A DNA stretch of 54,607 bases, taken from positions 1 to 54,607 of the forward strand of contig JACPWC010000117.1 of the NCBI GenBank assembly GCA_016197225.1, written 5' to 3'. Below the pieces are notes generated by a model, which did no database searches, had not been told where the DNA came from, and saw only the letters and a program-made list of their open reading frames with translations. Below, in pieces: positions 1 to 8,522 of this stretch (positions within the stretch are counted from its first letter, which is position 1; every line of letters starts with the position of its first letter). The position numbers were made by a program, and so were the translations under genes. This DNA is from Chloroflexota bacterium. Lineage in GTDB: Bacteria > Chloroflexota > Anaerolineae > Anaerolineales > VGOW01.

Positions 1-47
1 AGAGGATTTTACATGGATCAACTGGACAGAGCCGTGAGGCAGTTTTG

Positions 48-88
48 AATCCCAAAGGAAATCTCTGCAAAAGATTTCCTTTGGGATT
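48..88. repeat. Perfect 17-bp inverted repeat (hairpin)
   Basis: Arms at 48-64 and 72-88 (AATCCCAAAGGAAATCT and its complement) are perfectly paired around a 7-nt loop. There is no T-run, so a simple rho-independent terminator is unlikely. It is one of the many intergenic palindromes in this window and lies beyond the broken rplT gene. Confidence 0.6.
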
Positions 89-142
89 GAAGAATGCGGG
101 ATTGGGTACGGAAGCGGAACGGAGCAGAAGGGAAAGGGAACG

Positions 143-412
143 TCATGTTTTGCGGAACAGTTCGTCTTTTTTGAGCGTGTCCATGAACAGGAGCGCATCA
201 GGAACGACGATGCTGCCGCCGCTCCAAGCGGGTCGATGTTTCGGACTGAAATCCAAGATATCGAGCTTCGGGCCACAAACCGGTGTGCGGTATCTCTTCG
301 AGGCTTTTGAAAAACCACCGTGGCTGTGGTACTCACCTCCTGCCGAGTAGTACTCACTGCGCGGCACGTCGAGTAGATATTCTTCGAGGGCGTAAGGATA
401 AACGCGTGTACC
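143..412 (-). CDS. Unrecognised C-terminal reading frame abutting broken rplT
   Basis: On the minus strand, immediately beyond the point where L20 similarity stops, a frame different from that of L20 stays open for about 90 codons. It ends in a sequence such as [20 protein letters not shown]. The composition looks like genuine protein and unlike the third frame, which stops quickly. I do not recognise a family and see no start codon, because the frame runs back into the rplT N-terminal region. If real, it is the 3' end of a gene whose 5' part was removed by the rearrangement or misassembly that cut rplT. It could also be chance. Confidence 0.25.
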   Translation of the reverse strand, partial: GTRVYPYALEEYLLDVPRSEYYSAGGEYHSHGGFSKASKRYRTPVCGPKLDILDFSPKHRPAWSGGSIVVPDALLFMDTLKKDELFRKT

Positions 413-414
413 TT

Positions 415-609
415 GATGCGGGCGATCCACAACCGGCGCAAGTCGCGCTTGCGGTTGCGGCGGTCGCGGAAGGCATACTGCCCGGCGTGCATCCAGGCTT
501 CGTGGGATTTCTTCCACAGAAGCTTGCGCGAGCCGTAGTAGCCAGCGTTGGCCTTCAATAATTTCTTGCGACGGCGGCGAGTCACAAACCCGCCCTTTAC
601 ACGAGCCAT
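415..609 (-). pseudogene. rplT: 50S ribosomal protein L20, N-terminal 65 codons only (broken)
   Basis: Translation from ATG 609 begins [16 protein letters not shown] and runs through the L20 signature to RRLWIARI, residue 65. A good ribosome binding site (AAGGAG) precedes the ATG. After codon 65 the frame stays open but turns into non-L20 sequence in every frame, so roughly the last 50 residues of a normal ~115-residue L20 are missing. The gene follows infC and rpmI in the usual order, so this was the native locus. A fragment matching the L20 C-terminus (LDRKMLADLAARDANAF) lies at 18783-18875 on the opposite strand. L20 acts in early 50S assembly and is normally indispensable, so an intact copy must exist elsewhere or the assembly is chimeric here. 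Confidence 0.85.
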
Positions 610-687
610 TGTTTCTCCTTTGCGTTCCCCTGCCGCCCGCGAGATTGCATTCGCGCGTTCACGCGGCAGACGATTGCGACAGCGTCC

Positions 688-722
688 CAGACTTCCGAAG
701 TTTTGGAAACTTCGGAAGTCTG
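688..722. repeat. 16-bp inverted repeat between rpmI and rplT
   Basis: Arms CAGACTTCCGAAGTTT (688-703) and the complement (707-722) pair perfectly around TGG. The hairpin sits in the 119-bp gap between rpmI and the rplT start, inside the ribosomal operon. No T-run follows it on the minus strand. It may modulate read-through or be a parasitic palindrome. Confidence 0.6.
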
Positions 723-728
723 AGTCTC

Positions 729-980
729 TTACGACGATGGGTTAAGTTTGTGGCGGCGCAGATAGGGCGCGAGCCGCTTGACGCGCTTGATGATGCTGGG
801 GGCTTTCACTTCAATGGTCTCGGCCAGCAGGGCTTTGGTGCGCTTGGATGTGTTCCGGCGCAAGTGGCCCTTGCCGCCTTTCGTCCGCATCAGTTTGCCG
901 GAGCCGGTCATCTTGAAACGTTTGGCCGTGGCCCGGTGGGTCTTCAACTTGTATTTGCCTTTTGGCGCTTTGCGGGGCAT
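729..980 (-). CDS. rpmI: 50S ribosomal protein L35
   Basis: This 83-residue basic protein has the L35 pattern: [19 protein letters not shown] near the N-terminus, then the [16 protein letters not shown] region and a C-terminal [10 protein letters not shown]. It is a little longer than the usual ~65 residues, with an extra lysine-rich stretch of about eight residues at the N-terminus and a short tail. It lies between infC and rplT on the same strand, the standard IF3-L35-L20 operon order. It is a structural component of the large ribosomal subunit. Confidence 0.93.
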   Translation of the reverse strand: MPRKAPKGKYKLKTHRATAKRFKMTGSGKLMRTKGGKGHLRRNTSKRTKALLAETIEVKAPSIIKRVKRLAPYLRRHKLNPSS

Positions 981-1062
981 TGATTTCTCCTTACTTCATT
1001 TCATGAGACCTGTGAGGTCCGCTTCGCGAAACATCACTGGTCGTGAATTTTGCAGGGCGATA

Positions 1063-1692
1063 TTAGACTTCCGCCTCGTCATCATCGTCGTCCGGGTCTG
1101 GCGGCGTAGGGCCGACAGGTTCGGGCGGTCGTTCCTTTTCCGGCTTGCCCGGCTTTTCACCCGGTTTGGCCGCCGGCTTTTTACCCGGGGCCAAAATCAT
1201 GAGCATCGTCCGGCCTTCCATGTCGGGCGCAACTTCCACCACAGCCACGTCGGCCAACTCGGTGGCTACCTCACGCAACTCCTCGCGCGCAATTTGCGGG
1301 TAGGTGATCTCACGCCCGCGGAAGCGGATGCGCACTTTCACCTTCATCCCCTCCATCAGCCAGCGCCGGGCGTCGCGCACTTTGAAGGAACGGTGGTGAT
1401 CGGTCGTCTTGGGGCGCAATCGAATTTCCTTGACCTCGATGGTCTTCTGCGCCTTCTTGGCTTCCTTTTCCTTCTTGGCCTTTTCGTACAGGAACTTGCC
1501 GTAGTCGAGAATACGGCAAACCGGCGGACTGGCATTGGGGCTGACTTCGACCAGGTCTTTCTCAGCCTCGCGGGCGACCCGGAGCGCCTCTTGCACGGTA
1601 ATGACACCCAGGTTTTCGCCGTTCGGCCCAATGACCCGGAGTTCGGGGACGCCGCGGATACCTTCGGTGATACGATAGTCTGATGCGCTGAT
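1063..1692 (-). CDS. infC: Translation initiation factor IF-3, probable AUC start
   Basis: The ATG at 1596 would remove the IF3 N-domain. Upstream in the same frame the codons read DYRITEGIRGVPELRVIG, a clear IF3-N start, and no ATG, GTG or TTG lies between the in-frame TAG (1710-1708) and this point. An ATC codon at 1692-1690, preceded by AAGGAAGG, is the best start and gives 209 residues. A rare AUU/AUC/AUA start is a known feature of infC that allows self-regulation by IF3. The body contains PPVCRILDYGKF and the C-domain. The protein ends in an unusual lysine/proline-rich tail followed by five aspartates. It discriminates initiator tRNA and start codon on the 30S subunit. Confidence 0.9.
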   Translation of the reverse strand: MSASDYRITEGIRGVPELRVIGPNGENLGVITVQEALRVAREAEKDLVEVSPNASPPVCRILDYGKFLYEKAKKEKEAKKAQKTIEVKEIRLRPKTTDHHRSFKVRDARRWLMEGMKVKVRIRFRGREITYPQIAREELREVATELADVAVVEVAPDMEGRTMLMILAPGKKPAAKPGEKPGKPEKERPPEPVGPTPPDPDDDDDEAEV

Positions 1693-1851
1693 ATGGCCTT
1701 CCTTTTTCTAAGCCGTGAGTGAATACAAAAAGATAGCCGCCCCGAATTGCCGGACGGCTGATTACTGGCGGGCAGATGATAACATGACTTGCTGGAAATC
1801 GTCAAACACGACAGACACCAAGTGTCTCGCCCTCTCCGCCTCGCTCCGGGT

Positions 1852-1895
1852 CGCCCGCGAGGACGCGGGCTATGAGCTTATTTCCGATAAGGTCT
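1852..1895. repeat. Partial copy of a multi-hairpin repeat (family of 38064-38181)
   Basis: These 44 nt are the exact reverse complement of 38063-38106, covering the outer arm and first hairpin (GCCCGCGTCCTCGCGGGC) of the full-length element there. The copy lies in the gap between infC and the next gene. A separate small palindrome, AGACACCAAGTGTCT, lies at 1813-1827 and recurs with one change at 8508-8522, directly behind the dnaA stop. The rest of the 1693-1896 gap shows no gene. Confidence 0.75.
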
Positions 1896-1896
1896 A

Positions 1897-2742
1897 TTAA
1901 ACATCCTCGCTGCCGCGCCGGGTGTCGTACAGGCGCTCCAGGTCGAGGCGCAACCGGCGAGCCAGCGTCTCACGCTGGGCGTCAGGAACCGGGAAGTGTT
2001 TAAGCAAATCGGCGGCGACCCCGGCCACGTCCGAGCGCGAACGGTTGTTGTTGATCAAAGCGTCCATCTTGCGCCCGGCCAGCTTGAGGTAGTTCTGCGT
2101 CCACTTGAGGCTCTCTTTATTCGTCGGCTTGCCGCGGCCGGGCACAATGGTTTTGGCCGGGAACCTCGCCTTGCGGAGTTCATTCAGACTCTCCAGCCAC
2201 TGGCCGATATCGGCGTTGCCGAGATGCAGGTGCGTCTCGGTCACTACCGCGTCGCCGGTGAAGACGACGCCTGCTTTGGGAATCATTACCCACACCGCGC
2301 CCGGCGCCGAGCCGGGCATGTGGCGCAAGACAATTTCGTGATCGCCCTTGAGCAAAACCAGCTCGTGGGAAAAGGTGATCTGCGGCGGCAGGACGCGTAC
2401 CCCGGCAAACTCCCGGGCCATTTCAAAATCCATCACCGCGTCCGGCATGTTGCCCTTGAGAATTTCGGGATATAGCCGCAGGCGTTCGCCGGTGAAATGG
2501 TGGGCGATGACGGGCGCATCGAACCACTGATTGCCCAGCACCCGGTCGCGATGATGATCAGTGTTGATCACGTACAAGATGGGTTTAGACGAAAGCTGAC
2601 TCAATTTCGTCCGCCACTTCTGGGCGTCCGCCGGGTGGCTGGGAGTGTCCACGCAAATGAGGCCCTGCCTGGTGACGATGACGCCGACGGTGACGCCGGG
2701 AAACGACGAGTCGACGTAGATGTTGGAGGGAAGTTTGTGCAT
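1897..2742 (-). CDS. Metallo-beta-lactamase-fold protein with degenerate metal site
   Basis: This 281-residue protein has the MBL-fold layout: the N-terminal GVTVGVIVTRQGLICVDTP strand pair, a central motif at about residue 62, a GDAVV aspartate region and a VPGRGKP segment. The metal ligands are largely replaced. The usual HxHxDH motif reads DHHRDR here, the second His region (HMPGSAPGA) lacks the usual His, and the VPGHG-type His is Arg. It may therefore be non-catalytic or use one metal. The upstream gene on the same strand encodes AlaX, with an 84-bp gap filled by a palindrome, so co-transcription is possible. The true substrate is unknown. Confidence 0.75.
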   Translation of the reverse strand: MHKLPSNIYVDSSFPGVTVGVIVTRQGLICVDTPSHPADAQKWRTKLSQLSSKPILYVINTDHHRDRVLGNQWFDAPVIAHHFTGERLRLYPEILKGNMPDAVMDFEMAREFAGVRVLPPQITFSHELVLLKGDHEIVLRHMPGSAPGAVWVMIPKAGVVFTGDAVVTETHLHLGNADIGQWLESLNELRKARFPAKTIVPGRGKPTNKESLKWTQNYLKLAGRKMDALINNNRSRSDVAGVAADLLKHFPVPDAQRETLARRLRLDLERLYDTRRGSEDV

Positions 2743-2749
2743 GAGAGTA

Positions 2750-2796
2750 AAACGTCAAACGTGGACCGTCAAACGTAAAGGTTACGTTTGACGTTT
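2750..2796. repeat. AAACGTCAAACGT-family inverted repeat
   Basis: AAACGTCAAACGT at 2750-2762 pairs with its complement at 2784-2796; a third CGTCAAACGT unit lies between. The same motif builds the intergenic palindromes at 16231-16298 and 23825-23867, so this is a dispersed family. Confidence 0.7.
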
Positions 2797-2826
2797 GTCG
2801 TTCGCGCTCTTTTCGCGGGTTGTGCC

Positions 2827-4029
2827 TTACCTTTTGAACAATTCACTTTCTGCTTGCCTGAGCGCGCTTTCAATTTGCGCCGCGTCGGCGCTTACGCCGC
2901 CGCCCTGGGCCAGTTTGGCATTTCCGCCGCCGCGCCCGCCAAACATCGCCAGCGCCGTTTTGAGGGCGGCGTTCATGTCGCCCGGCGCATCCTCGGCACG
3001 GGCAAACACCAAATGCGCCTTCGCGCCCGCCGTGCCCAGCAAGGCCACCGTGCCCGGCAGAGCGGCCAATTGCACCGCCAGACCGCGAACCTCGTTGGGA
3101 TCGCGATCGGCCCACGCCTGGCGGATCACTCGCCGGCCGTTCAGCGCCGGGGAGGCCGCCGCCAGTCCGTCTGCTTCGCGCGCCAACAGAGTCTCTCGCG
3201 CCGCTTTCAGTTCTTTGTGATATGACTGCGCCTCAGCCCGGAGTTTGGCGACCGACTGAGTCACTTCGCTAATGCCGCAGGTGAAGTCGGCGGCCAGTTG
3301 ATTGACGAGGGTGTTCTTGAGACGGTAGTCGGCCAGGGCGCGCGCGCCGCACCGGAACTCAACTCGCGTCGCCTTCTTCTCGCGCTCGACCTTCAGAATT
3401 TTGATCAGCCCCACTTCGCCAGTGTGGGCCACGTGCGTGCCGCCGCAGGCGTTGGTGTCAAACTCGCCGATGGCCACCACCCGCAACGGCCCGTCAACGT
3501 CCGGCGTTTTGCGGAGCGGGAGACTCGCCAATTCGTCGGGCGCTGGGAACCAGGCCCGCACCGGCAGGTTGGCCGTCACGGCCTCGTTGGCAATCGTCTC
3601 AGCCGCCTCCAGCGCCGGGGCCGAAAGTTTTTCGGCGTTCAAATCAATCGTCACCGATTCCAGGCCGAGATGAAAGCTCACGGTTTCGGCGTTCGCGGCG
3701 CGCAGAAAAGCCTGCGAGAGAATGTGCTGGCCGGTATGCTGTTGCATGTGGTCGAAGCGGCGAGGCCAGTCAATCTCGCCCGTCACCTCGTCGCCCTCAA
3801 CCGGTTGACTCAGCCAGTGGAGAACGGCTTTGTCGGACTCCCGGATTGCCACGTCCACGACGGGTGACCCGTGGAGGCGGCCCGTGTCGAAGGGTTGGCC
3901 GCCGGAGGCCGGGTAGAACAGGGTTCTATCAAGAACGAGGGCAGGGCGATCTTCAAAAGTCAATCGCTCCAGCACATGCGCGGTGAATTGCCGGGCGTAG
4001 GAGTCGGAATAATAGAGGCGATCAGTCAT
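2827..4029 (-). CDS. Alanyl-tRNA editing protein (AlaX-L type)
   Basis: This 400-residue protein resembles the free-standing editing module of alanyl-tRNA synthetase. The HTGQH metal motif is at about residue 95 and the CGGTH motif at about 196. The C-terminal third is DHHA1-like, with a coiled segment and GGRGGGNAKLAQGGG. There is no aminoacylation core. Members of this family hydrolyse Ser- or Gly-tRNA(Ala) in the cytosol. The start codon directly abuts the stop of the upstream histidine kinase (4030), so the two are probably co-transcribed, though a functional link is not evident. Confidence 0.88.
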   Translation of the reverse strand: MTDRLYYSDSYARQFTAHVLERLTFEDRPALVLDRTLFYPASGGQPFDTGRLHGSPVVDVAIRESDKAVLHWLSQPVEGDEVTGEIDWPRRFDHMQQHTGQHILSQAFLRAANAETVSFHLGLESVTIDLNAEKLSAPALEAAETIANEAVTANLPVRAWFPAPDELASLPLRKTPDVDGPLRVVAIGEFDTNACGGTHVAHTGEVGLIKILKVEREKKATRVEFRCGARALADYRLKNTLVNQLAADFTCGISEVTQSVAKLRAEAQSYHKELKAARETLLAREADGLAAASPALNGRRVIRQAWADRDPNEVRGLAVQLAALPGTVALLGTAGAKAHLVFARAEDAPGDMNAALKTALAMFGGRGGGNAKLAQGGGVSADAAQIESALRQAESELFKR

Positions 4030-6102
4030 TTACTCTTTTACCGGCAGGGTGAAGCTGAAGACCGCGCCCTGCACCGGGGCGGCGTCTACCCAAATTTTGC
4101 CCTGGTGGGCCTCGACCGCCAGTTTGCAAAAAGCCAGCCCCAGGCCAATGCCTTTGACCGAGCCGGAGCGTTGCAGGCGGGTGAACTTGTCGAAGATGCG
4201 GGAGTGTTCGGCTTCGGGGATACCCAGGCCGGTGTCGGCGATGCTGACGACAATATGGCCGCCATCCACGCGGGCGGCGGCGGTGATGGTTCCTTCGCCG
4301 GGCATGTACTTCACGGCGTTCTCCAGCAGGTTAATGATCACCCGCCGGATCATATCGGCGTCCACGCTCGCGGTAGGCAAACGCAGGGGCAGGTCGAAGC
4401 GCAGGGTGATGCCCTTGCCTTCGGCCAGCGGGTGAACGTGCTCGGCAGATTCGAGAATGAGGGCCGAGATGGAAATGTCGGTCTTGTGCAAAGTGGCCTG
4501 CCCGGACTCGAGGCGGCGAAGGTCGAGCAGAGAGTCCACCAGGCGCGAGAGGTGCTGGCTGGAGCGAACGGCTATGCCCAGAATGGACTGATGCGCGTCG
4601 TCGCCTTTGGGGAACGACGATTGAAGCAGGGTGAGGCTGGAGATGACGTTGCCCAGCGGCGAGCGCAGGTCGTGGAAGATCATCGAGATCAGGTCTTCGC
4701 GCATTTCTTCCATATGCAGGCGCTCGGAAATGTCGCGCTCGATCCATTGGATGAACTCGTCGTCGCCGGTGGAAATGCGCTTGGCATGAACTTCCACCGG
4801 GATGTCGTGCCCGCCTCTGGTGGTCACGTGATTCTCAAAAGCCATCTCAATGCCGCGCGCCAGTTCCGAAAATTTCTTCTCGTTCAACGGCCCCAGGCCC
4901 AAAGTGTGAATCTGGTGAATGGACATGCCCATCATTTCGGCGCGGGTGTAGCCGAGGGTGATGGCCGCCTTGTGATTCACGTCGGTGATTGTGCCTTTGA
5001 GGTCGGTGATGATGATCGGGTCGAAGCTGTCTTCAAAGAGGCCCGCGTAGCGTTCTTTGACCGTTTCGGTGAAGGTGAATTGCTGGGCGTGAGCGATGGC
5101 GTTGCCGGCCAGGCTGGCGATGCCGGTGAGCAAAGGCAGGGTGTTGCGGTCGAAGGTTCCCGGCGCCGGGTTGAGACCTTCGACAATGCCGATGGTATAG
5201 CCTTCAAACTTGATCGGGGCGCACAGCACGGCGCGGGTGTTGAAGCCGGTTTGCTGATCGATCTGCGAATAGAAGCGCGGGTCGCCATGCGCTTCAGGCA
5301 CAATGATGGGCTGGCCGGTTTGAGCCACCCAGCCGGCGATGCCCTGCCCCAGCTTGAGTCTCAGCCCCACCATTTTTGCCGCCGAGGCCCCCGCCGCCAC
5401 CTGAAAAACCAGCTCCTGATTCTCCATGTCCGTCAGCGCAATTGAGGCGGCTTCCAGACTCAGCAGGCGCACCGTTTCCTGCAGGAGCAACTGCAACAGC
5501 TTGTCGGGGTCGAGGGTGGAGCTAAGAACTTGAGCCACTTCCACCAGGCTTCGCAGGTTTTGCGTCTGGCGGCGGCTTTCGCGAAGCAGGCGAGCGTTTT
5601 CCACCGCCACCGCCGCCTGCTCGGCAATGGCCCGGATGAGGTGCTGGTGGTCGTCGGTGAAATAGTTGGGCTGAGGGTGAACCAGGGTGAGGACACCCAG
5701 CACGCGACCGACAAAAATGAGCGGCGCGGCCAGGGCCGATTTGGAGATTGTGACTTCCGGGTTTCCGGCGGGCTGCCAGCGTGTGTCGAGGGCGGTGTCT
5801 GGCAACACGACCACCTGGCGCTGGCGCATGGCCCAGCCGGCCAGGCCCCGTTCGAGTTGGGGGCCAAGCTGGGCTTCGGTGTCGGGAACGAGCGCCCCGT
5901 CAATGATCAGGGCGGCGTCGTAAACGACGCCCTCGTCGGAGACCAGAATGAGACTGCCGTTTTCGGCGTTGAGGCTTTCAGAGGTTAAGCGCAGAATGCG
6001 CTCGATCAGCTCACGCAAATCAAGCCGGCTGCTCAACTCGCGGCTAATGTGGTAGAGCAGTTCAAGATGACTGCTCTTAATCTGCGTTTTTGTGGAAATC
6101 AT
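4030..6102 (-). CDS. Cytosolic GAF-GAF-PAS sensor histidine kinase
   Basis: This 690-residue protein has no membrane segments. The order is a short helix, GAF (about 10-175), GAF (about 190-345), PAS (about 350-460), the HisKA phospho-acceptor helix with FHDLRSPL (His near 476) and HATPase_c with NLLENAVKYM, DTGLGIPE and GIGLGLAFCK. It should autophosphorylate in response to an intracellular ligand bound by the GAF domains. No response regulator is adjacent, so it is an orphan. It is immediately upstream of the AlaX gene with no gap. Confidence 0.92.
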   Translation of the reverse strand: MISTKTQIKSSHLELLYHISRELSSRLDLRELIERILRLTSESLNAENGSLILVSDEGVVYDAALIIDGALVPDTEAQLGPQLERGLAGWAMRQRQVVVLPDTALDTRWQPAGNPEVTISKSALAAPLIFVGRVLGVLTLVHPQPNYFTDDHQHLIRAIAEQAAVAVENARLLRESRRQTQNLRSLVEVAQVLSSTLDPDKLLQLLLQETVRLLSLEAASIALTDMENQELVFQVAAGASAAKMVGLRLKLGQGIAGWVAQTGQPIIVPEAHGDPRFYSQIDQQTGFNTRAVLCAPIKFEGYTIGIVEGLNPAPGTFDRNTLPLLTGIASLAGNAIAHAQQFTFTETVKERYAGLFEDSFDPIIITDLKGTITDVNHKAAITLGYTRAEMMGMSIHQIHTLGLGPLNEKKFSELARGIEMAFENHVTTRGGHDIPVEVHAKRISTGDDEFIQWIERDISERLHMEEMREDLISMIFHDLRSPLGNVISSLTLLQSSFPKGDDAHQSILGIAVRSSQHLSRLVDSLLDLRRLESGQATLHKTDISISALILESAEHVHPLAEGKGITLRFDLPLRLPTASVDADMIRRVIINLLENAVKYMPGEGTITAAARVDGGHIVVSIADTGLGIPEAEHSRIFDKFTRLQRSGSVKGIGLGLAFCKLAVEAHQGKIWVDAAPVQGAVFSFTLPVKE

Positions 6103-6191
6103 TTAAAAGACGGCGCTTCTCCAGCAAACCCAGGCCAGTAGCTTGGAGGCGGATTATAGCACCCCGTTACTTTTTTGCCGCCAGTCCCTTT

Positions 6192-7211
6192 CTACCACTC
6201 AATCTGTTCCTGCTTTGCCCAGGCAATCAGCGTCTCGTCGGTCAGGGCCAACAGGGTTTCGGCCTGCCGGGCGCGCTCGGCAAACTGCCCGCCGCTGGCC
6301 TTGCCGGTGGCCTGTCTGAACTTCAACCACGGCTCCGGCGTCTCCTTCAGGTCGCGGACGCTGGCCGCCATCGTATGCTCCATCAGCCATAAGGTGTTGA
6401 GGGCATGACCTTCGGCGATGAGGGCGCGAAAGCCGCGTTCGTAATAGCCGCGCTTGAGCGGCTGAATAGCCGGGCCGGCGGCCCCGCGCTGGTTGGCCGC
6501 CTTGTACAGAGCCAGCCAGTCGGCCAAAAATGATTCGATCTGATTTGGATCGAGATCGGCAACTCCAAGCGCGGCCAGGAATTGAGAATAGAGTTCGGGA
6601 TTCAAACGGCGGGCCGCCGCCTCGAACCGGACCATCAACTTCCGCCCGCCCACGGCCTCCGGTTGACCCGTCAACAAAATGGGCGACAGGGCGGCCAGAT
6701 AAAGCGCCTGATGAAAGTTGAGCAAATCGTTAATCGCCACATCGGCTGGCGAACTGTCTTCAAGGAACGGTGTCAGACTGGCAAAGGATTGGAGGGCGGC
6801 GTTGTGGGCCGAGCGAGCGCGGGCATAAATGTGATCAGGCCGGTTGTAGGGCGCGCGAATAGCGGCTTGCAAAAGATCAAAATAGTGGCGCGGGTCGTGT
6901 AGAGGCAGGGCATCGTTGAGCGCCGGCGCGAGGAGGTGGTGTGTGCGCGCGGCCTTGCGATCGGCAAAATCGGCGGTTCGAGCGTAGGCGGCGTCAATGA
7001 AAACAAACTCCGAAAGCCGGACGGTTTCAGTCGGCGGGTCGGGGATAAAGTCGTCAATCAGCAAAATGTCGAGGTCAACCGCGTCGCCCAGCGCCGGTTC
7101 GCCGCGCGCCACCGAGCCGGTGAGCAGGACGGCTTTGAGCGAAGGCCGTTCGGCGGCCTTGCGGGTTGCGTAGTCGCGGGCCAGACGGAGGAGTGTTTGC
7201 TGTTCGAGCAT
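6192..7211 (-). CDS. Nucleotidyltransferase-domain protein
   Basis: In this 339-residue protein the N-terminus carries the polymerase-beta-like motif GSVARGEPALGDAVDLDI, i.e. GSxxRG followed by DxD, with metal-binding aspartates at about residues 45-48. The remaining 250 residues are helical and may be a HEPN-like or substrate-recognition region. Such proteins transfer a nucleotide to an unknown target. The gene is divergent from the rRNA methyltransferase at 7249, with a 37-bp shared promoter region. Confidence 0.75.
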   Translation of the reverse strand: MLEQQTLLRLARDYATRKAAERPSLKAVLLTGSVARGEPALGDAVDLDILLIDDFIPDPPTETVRLSEFVFIDAAYARTADFADRKAARTHHLLAPALNDALPLHDPRHYFDLLQAAIRAPYNRPDHIYARARSAHNAALQSFASLTPFLEDSSPADVAINDLLNFHQALYLAALSPILLTGQPEAVGGRKLMVRFEAAARRLNPELYSQFLAALGVADLDPNQIESFLADWLALYKAANQRGAAGPAIQPLKRGYYERGFRALIAEGHALNTLWLMEHTMAASVRDLKETPEPWLKFRQATGKASGGQFAERARQAETLLALTDETLIAWAKQEQIEW

Positions 7212-7248
7212 GTGGGCAGATTATACAGGCATGTTAGAATGAATCCCG

Positions 7249-8046
7249 ATGCTGATCACCAGTCTGCAAAACCCCAAAGTCAAACACGCCCTCAAATTGC
7301 GCGAGCGCCGCCAGCGCAAGCGCGACGGGTTGATGCTGATTGAAGGCTATGACGAGCTGAGGCTGGCGTTGGCCAGCAATGTCCGTTTGCAAACCTTGTT
7401 CTTCTGCCCGGCTTTTTTTGGCGCGGTGGAGGAAGCCGCTCTTTTGGACCCGGCCCGACAAACCGAGGCCGAGATGCTTGAAGTGAGCCGGGACGTTTTC
7501 GAGAAGATGGCTTATCGCGAGAACCCGGACGGTTGGCTGGGCGTTGCGCCCGCCGCGAACAACACACTGGCCGACTTGAGCCTGAGCGCCAACCCGTTGC
7601 TGGTGGTGGCTGAAGCGGTGGAGAAGCCTGGCAACCTGGGCGCTATTTTGCGCTCGGCAGATGCGGCGGGCGTGGAGGCTGTGATTCTTTGCGATCCGAC
7701 AGTTGACATCGGAAACCCGAATGTCATCCGGTCGAGCCGGGGAACGGTCTTTAGTGTGCCGGTTGTTGAGGTGACCAGCGCCGAAGCCCTGGCCTGGCTG
7801 GGCGAACGTGGAATCAAAGTGGTGGCCGCCACCCCGGAGGCGGCTTCACCGTTTACCGAAGTGGACTTCACCGGGCCAATTGCCATCGTCGTCGGAACGG
7901 AGCGCGAGGGTCTGAGTCCAATCTGGCGAGAGCAGGTGGCGGTGAAAGCTCACATTCCAATGCTGGGCAAAGTCAACTCTTTGAATGTGGCAACAGCGAC
8001 AACGTTGTTCATTTATGAAGTTCTTCGTCAACGGAAGTTTGTGTAA
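7249..8046 (+). CDS. TrmH/SpoU-family RNA 2'-O-methyltransferase
   Basis: This 265-residue protein has an N-terminal substrate-binding domain (SLQNPKVKHALKLRERRQRK) and a C-terminal SPOUT knot. Motif 1 is EKPGNLGAILRSADAAGV, motif 2 is IVVGTEREGLSP, and motif 3 is IPMLGKVNSLNVATA. It is expected to methylate a ribose in rRNA or tRNA using S-adenosylmethionine. A possible -10 element (TAGAAT, ending 9 nt before the ATG) suggests a very short leader. A second SpoU enzyme is at 34499-35317. Confidence 0.9.
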   Translation: MLITSLQNPKVKHALKLRERRQRKRDGLMLIEGYDELRLALASNVRLQTLFFCPAFFGAVEEAALLDPARQTEAEMLEVSRDVFEKMAYRENPDGWLGVAPAANNTLADLSLSANPLLVVAEAVEKPGNLGAILRSADAAGVEAVILCDPTVDIGNPNVIRSSRGTVFSVPVVEVTSAEALAWLGERGIKVVAATPEAASPFTEVDFTGPIAIVVGTEREGLSPIWREQVAVKAHIPMLGKVNSLNVATATTLFIYEVLRQRKFV

Positions 8047-8522
8047 AAACTTTTCCCATGTCTCTCCCGAATCAATATTATTCGTATTCGTAGTAGGGGC
8101 TTGGGATATGTGGAGAGACTTGGAGCGGCCTCAAAACAACCCTAGATTTCGGGTCGCGCGCCAGCTCAAACCCACCCCTGCCGCTTTCTTGCCAATAATT
8201 TTTCCCCAGGCTTGCTGTGGATAAATTGGGATAACCTGGGAAAGCGAATTTGGCAGACAGAGAACCCCGCCAGATGCATCCACTTATGGCATAAAGAGGT
8301 ATATATATCCGATATTTGGGGGTACTGCTTTTTTTTCAAAATATAGTTGGCTGAAGTTGTCCCCAAAAGGGGGTGCTTATCCACAGTTTCCCGCCACTTA
8401 TCCACAGAACCCGGAAATTTATGACAACTTGTTTGCTAAAACAGAGCCAATTTAACAAAAAAACAGGCTGGTCTTCTGTGGAAAACCCTGCCTGTTGCTT
8501 CCTGGCCAGACACCAAATGTCT
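8047..8522. other. Replication origin, segment downstream of dnaA
   Basis: This 476-bp AT-richer gap contains perfect DnaA boxes TTATCCACA at 8377-8385 and 8398-8406 (same strand, 21 bp apart) and an inverted box TGTGGATAA at 8216-8224. Weaker boxes lie near 8226-8234 and 8477-8485. Between them is an AT-rich tract (about 8297-8345, with TATATATA and a T8 run) that could be the unwinding element. No gene is visible. A small palindrome (8508-8522) abuts the dnaA stop. Confidence 0.75.

Noticed and set aside
3871-5445. 524-codon open frame on the plus strand opposite the GAF/PAS histidine kinase
   Set aside because: The minus strand encodes a full kinase with all motifs; the plus frame has low-complexity Gly/Val/His composition typical of antisense shadows in GC-rich DNA.
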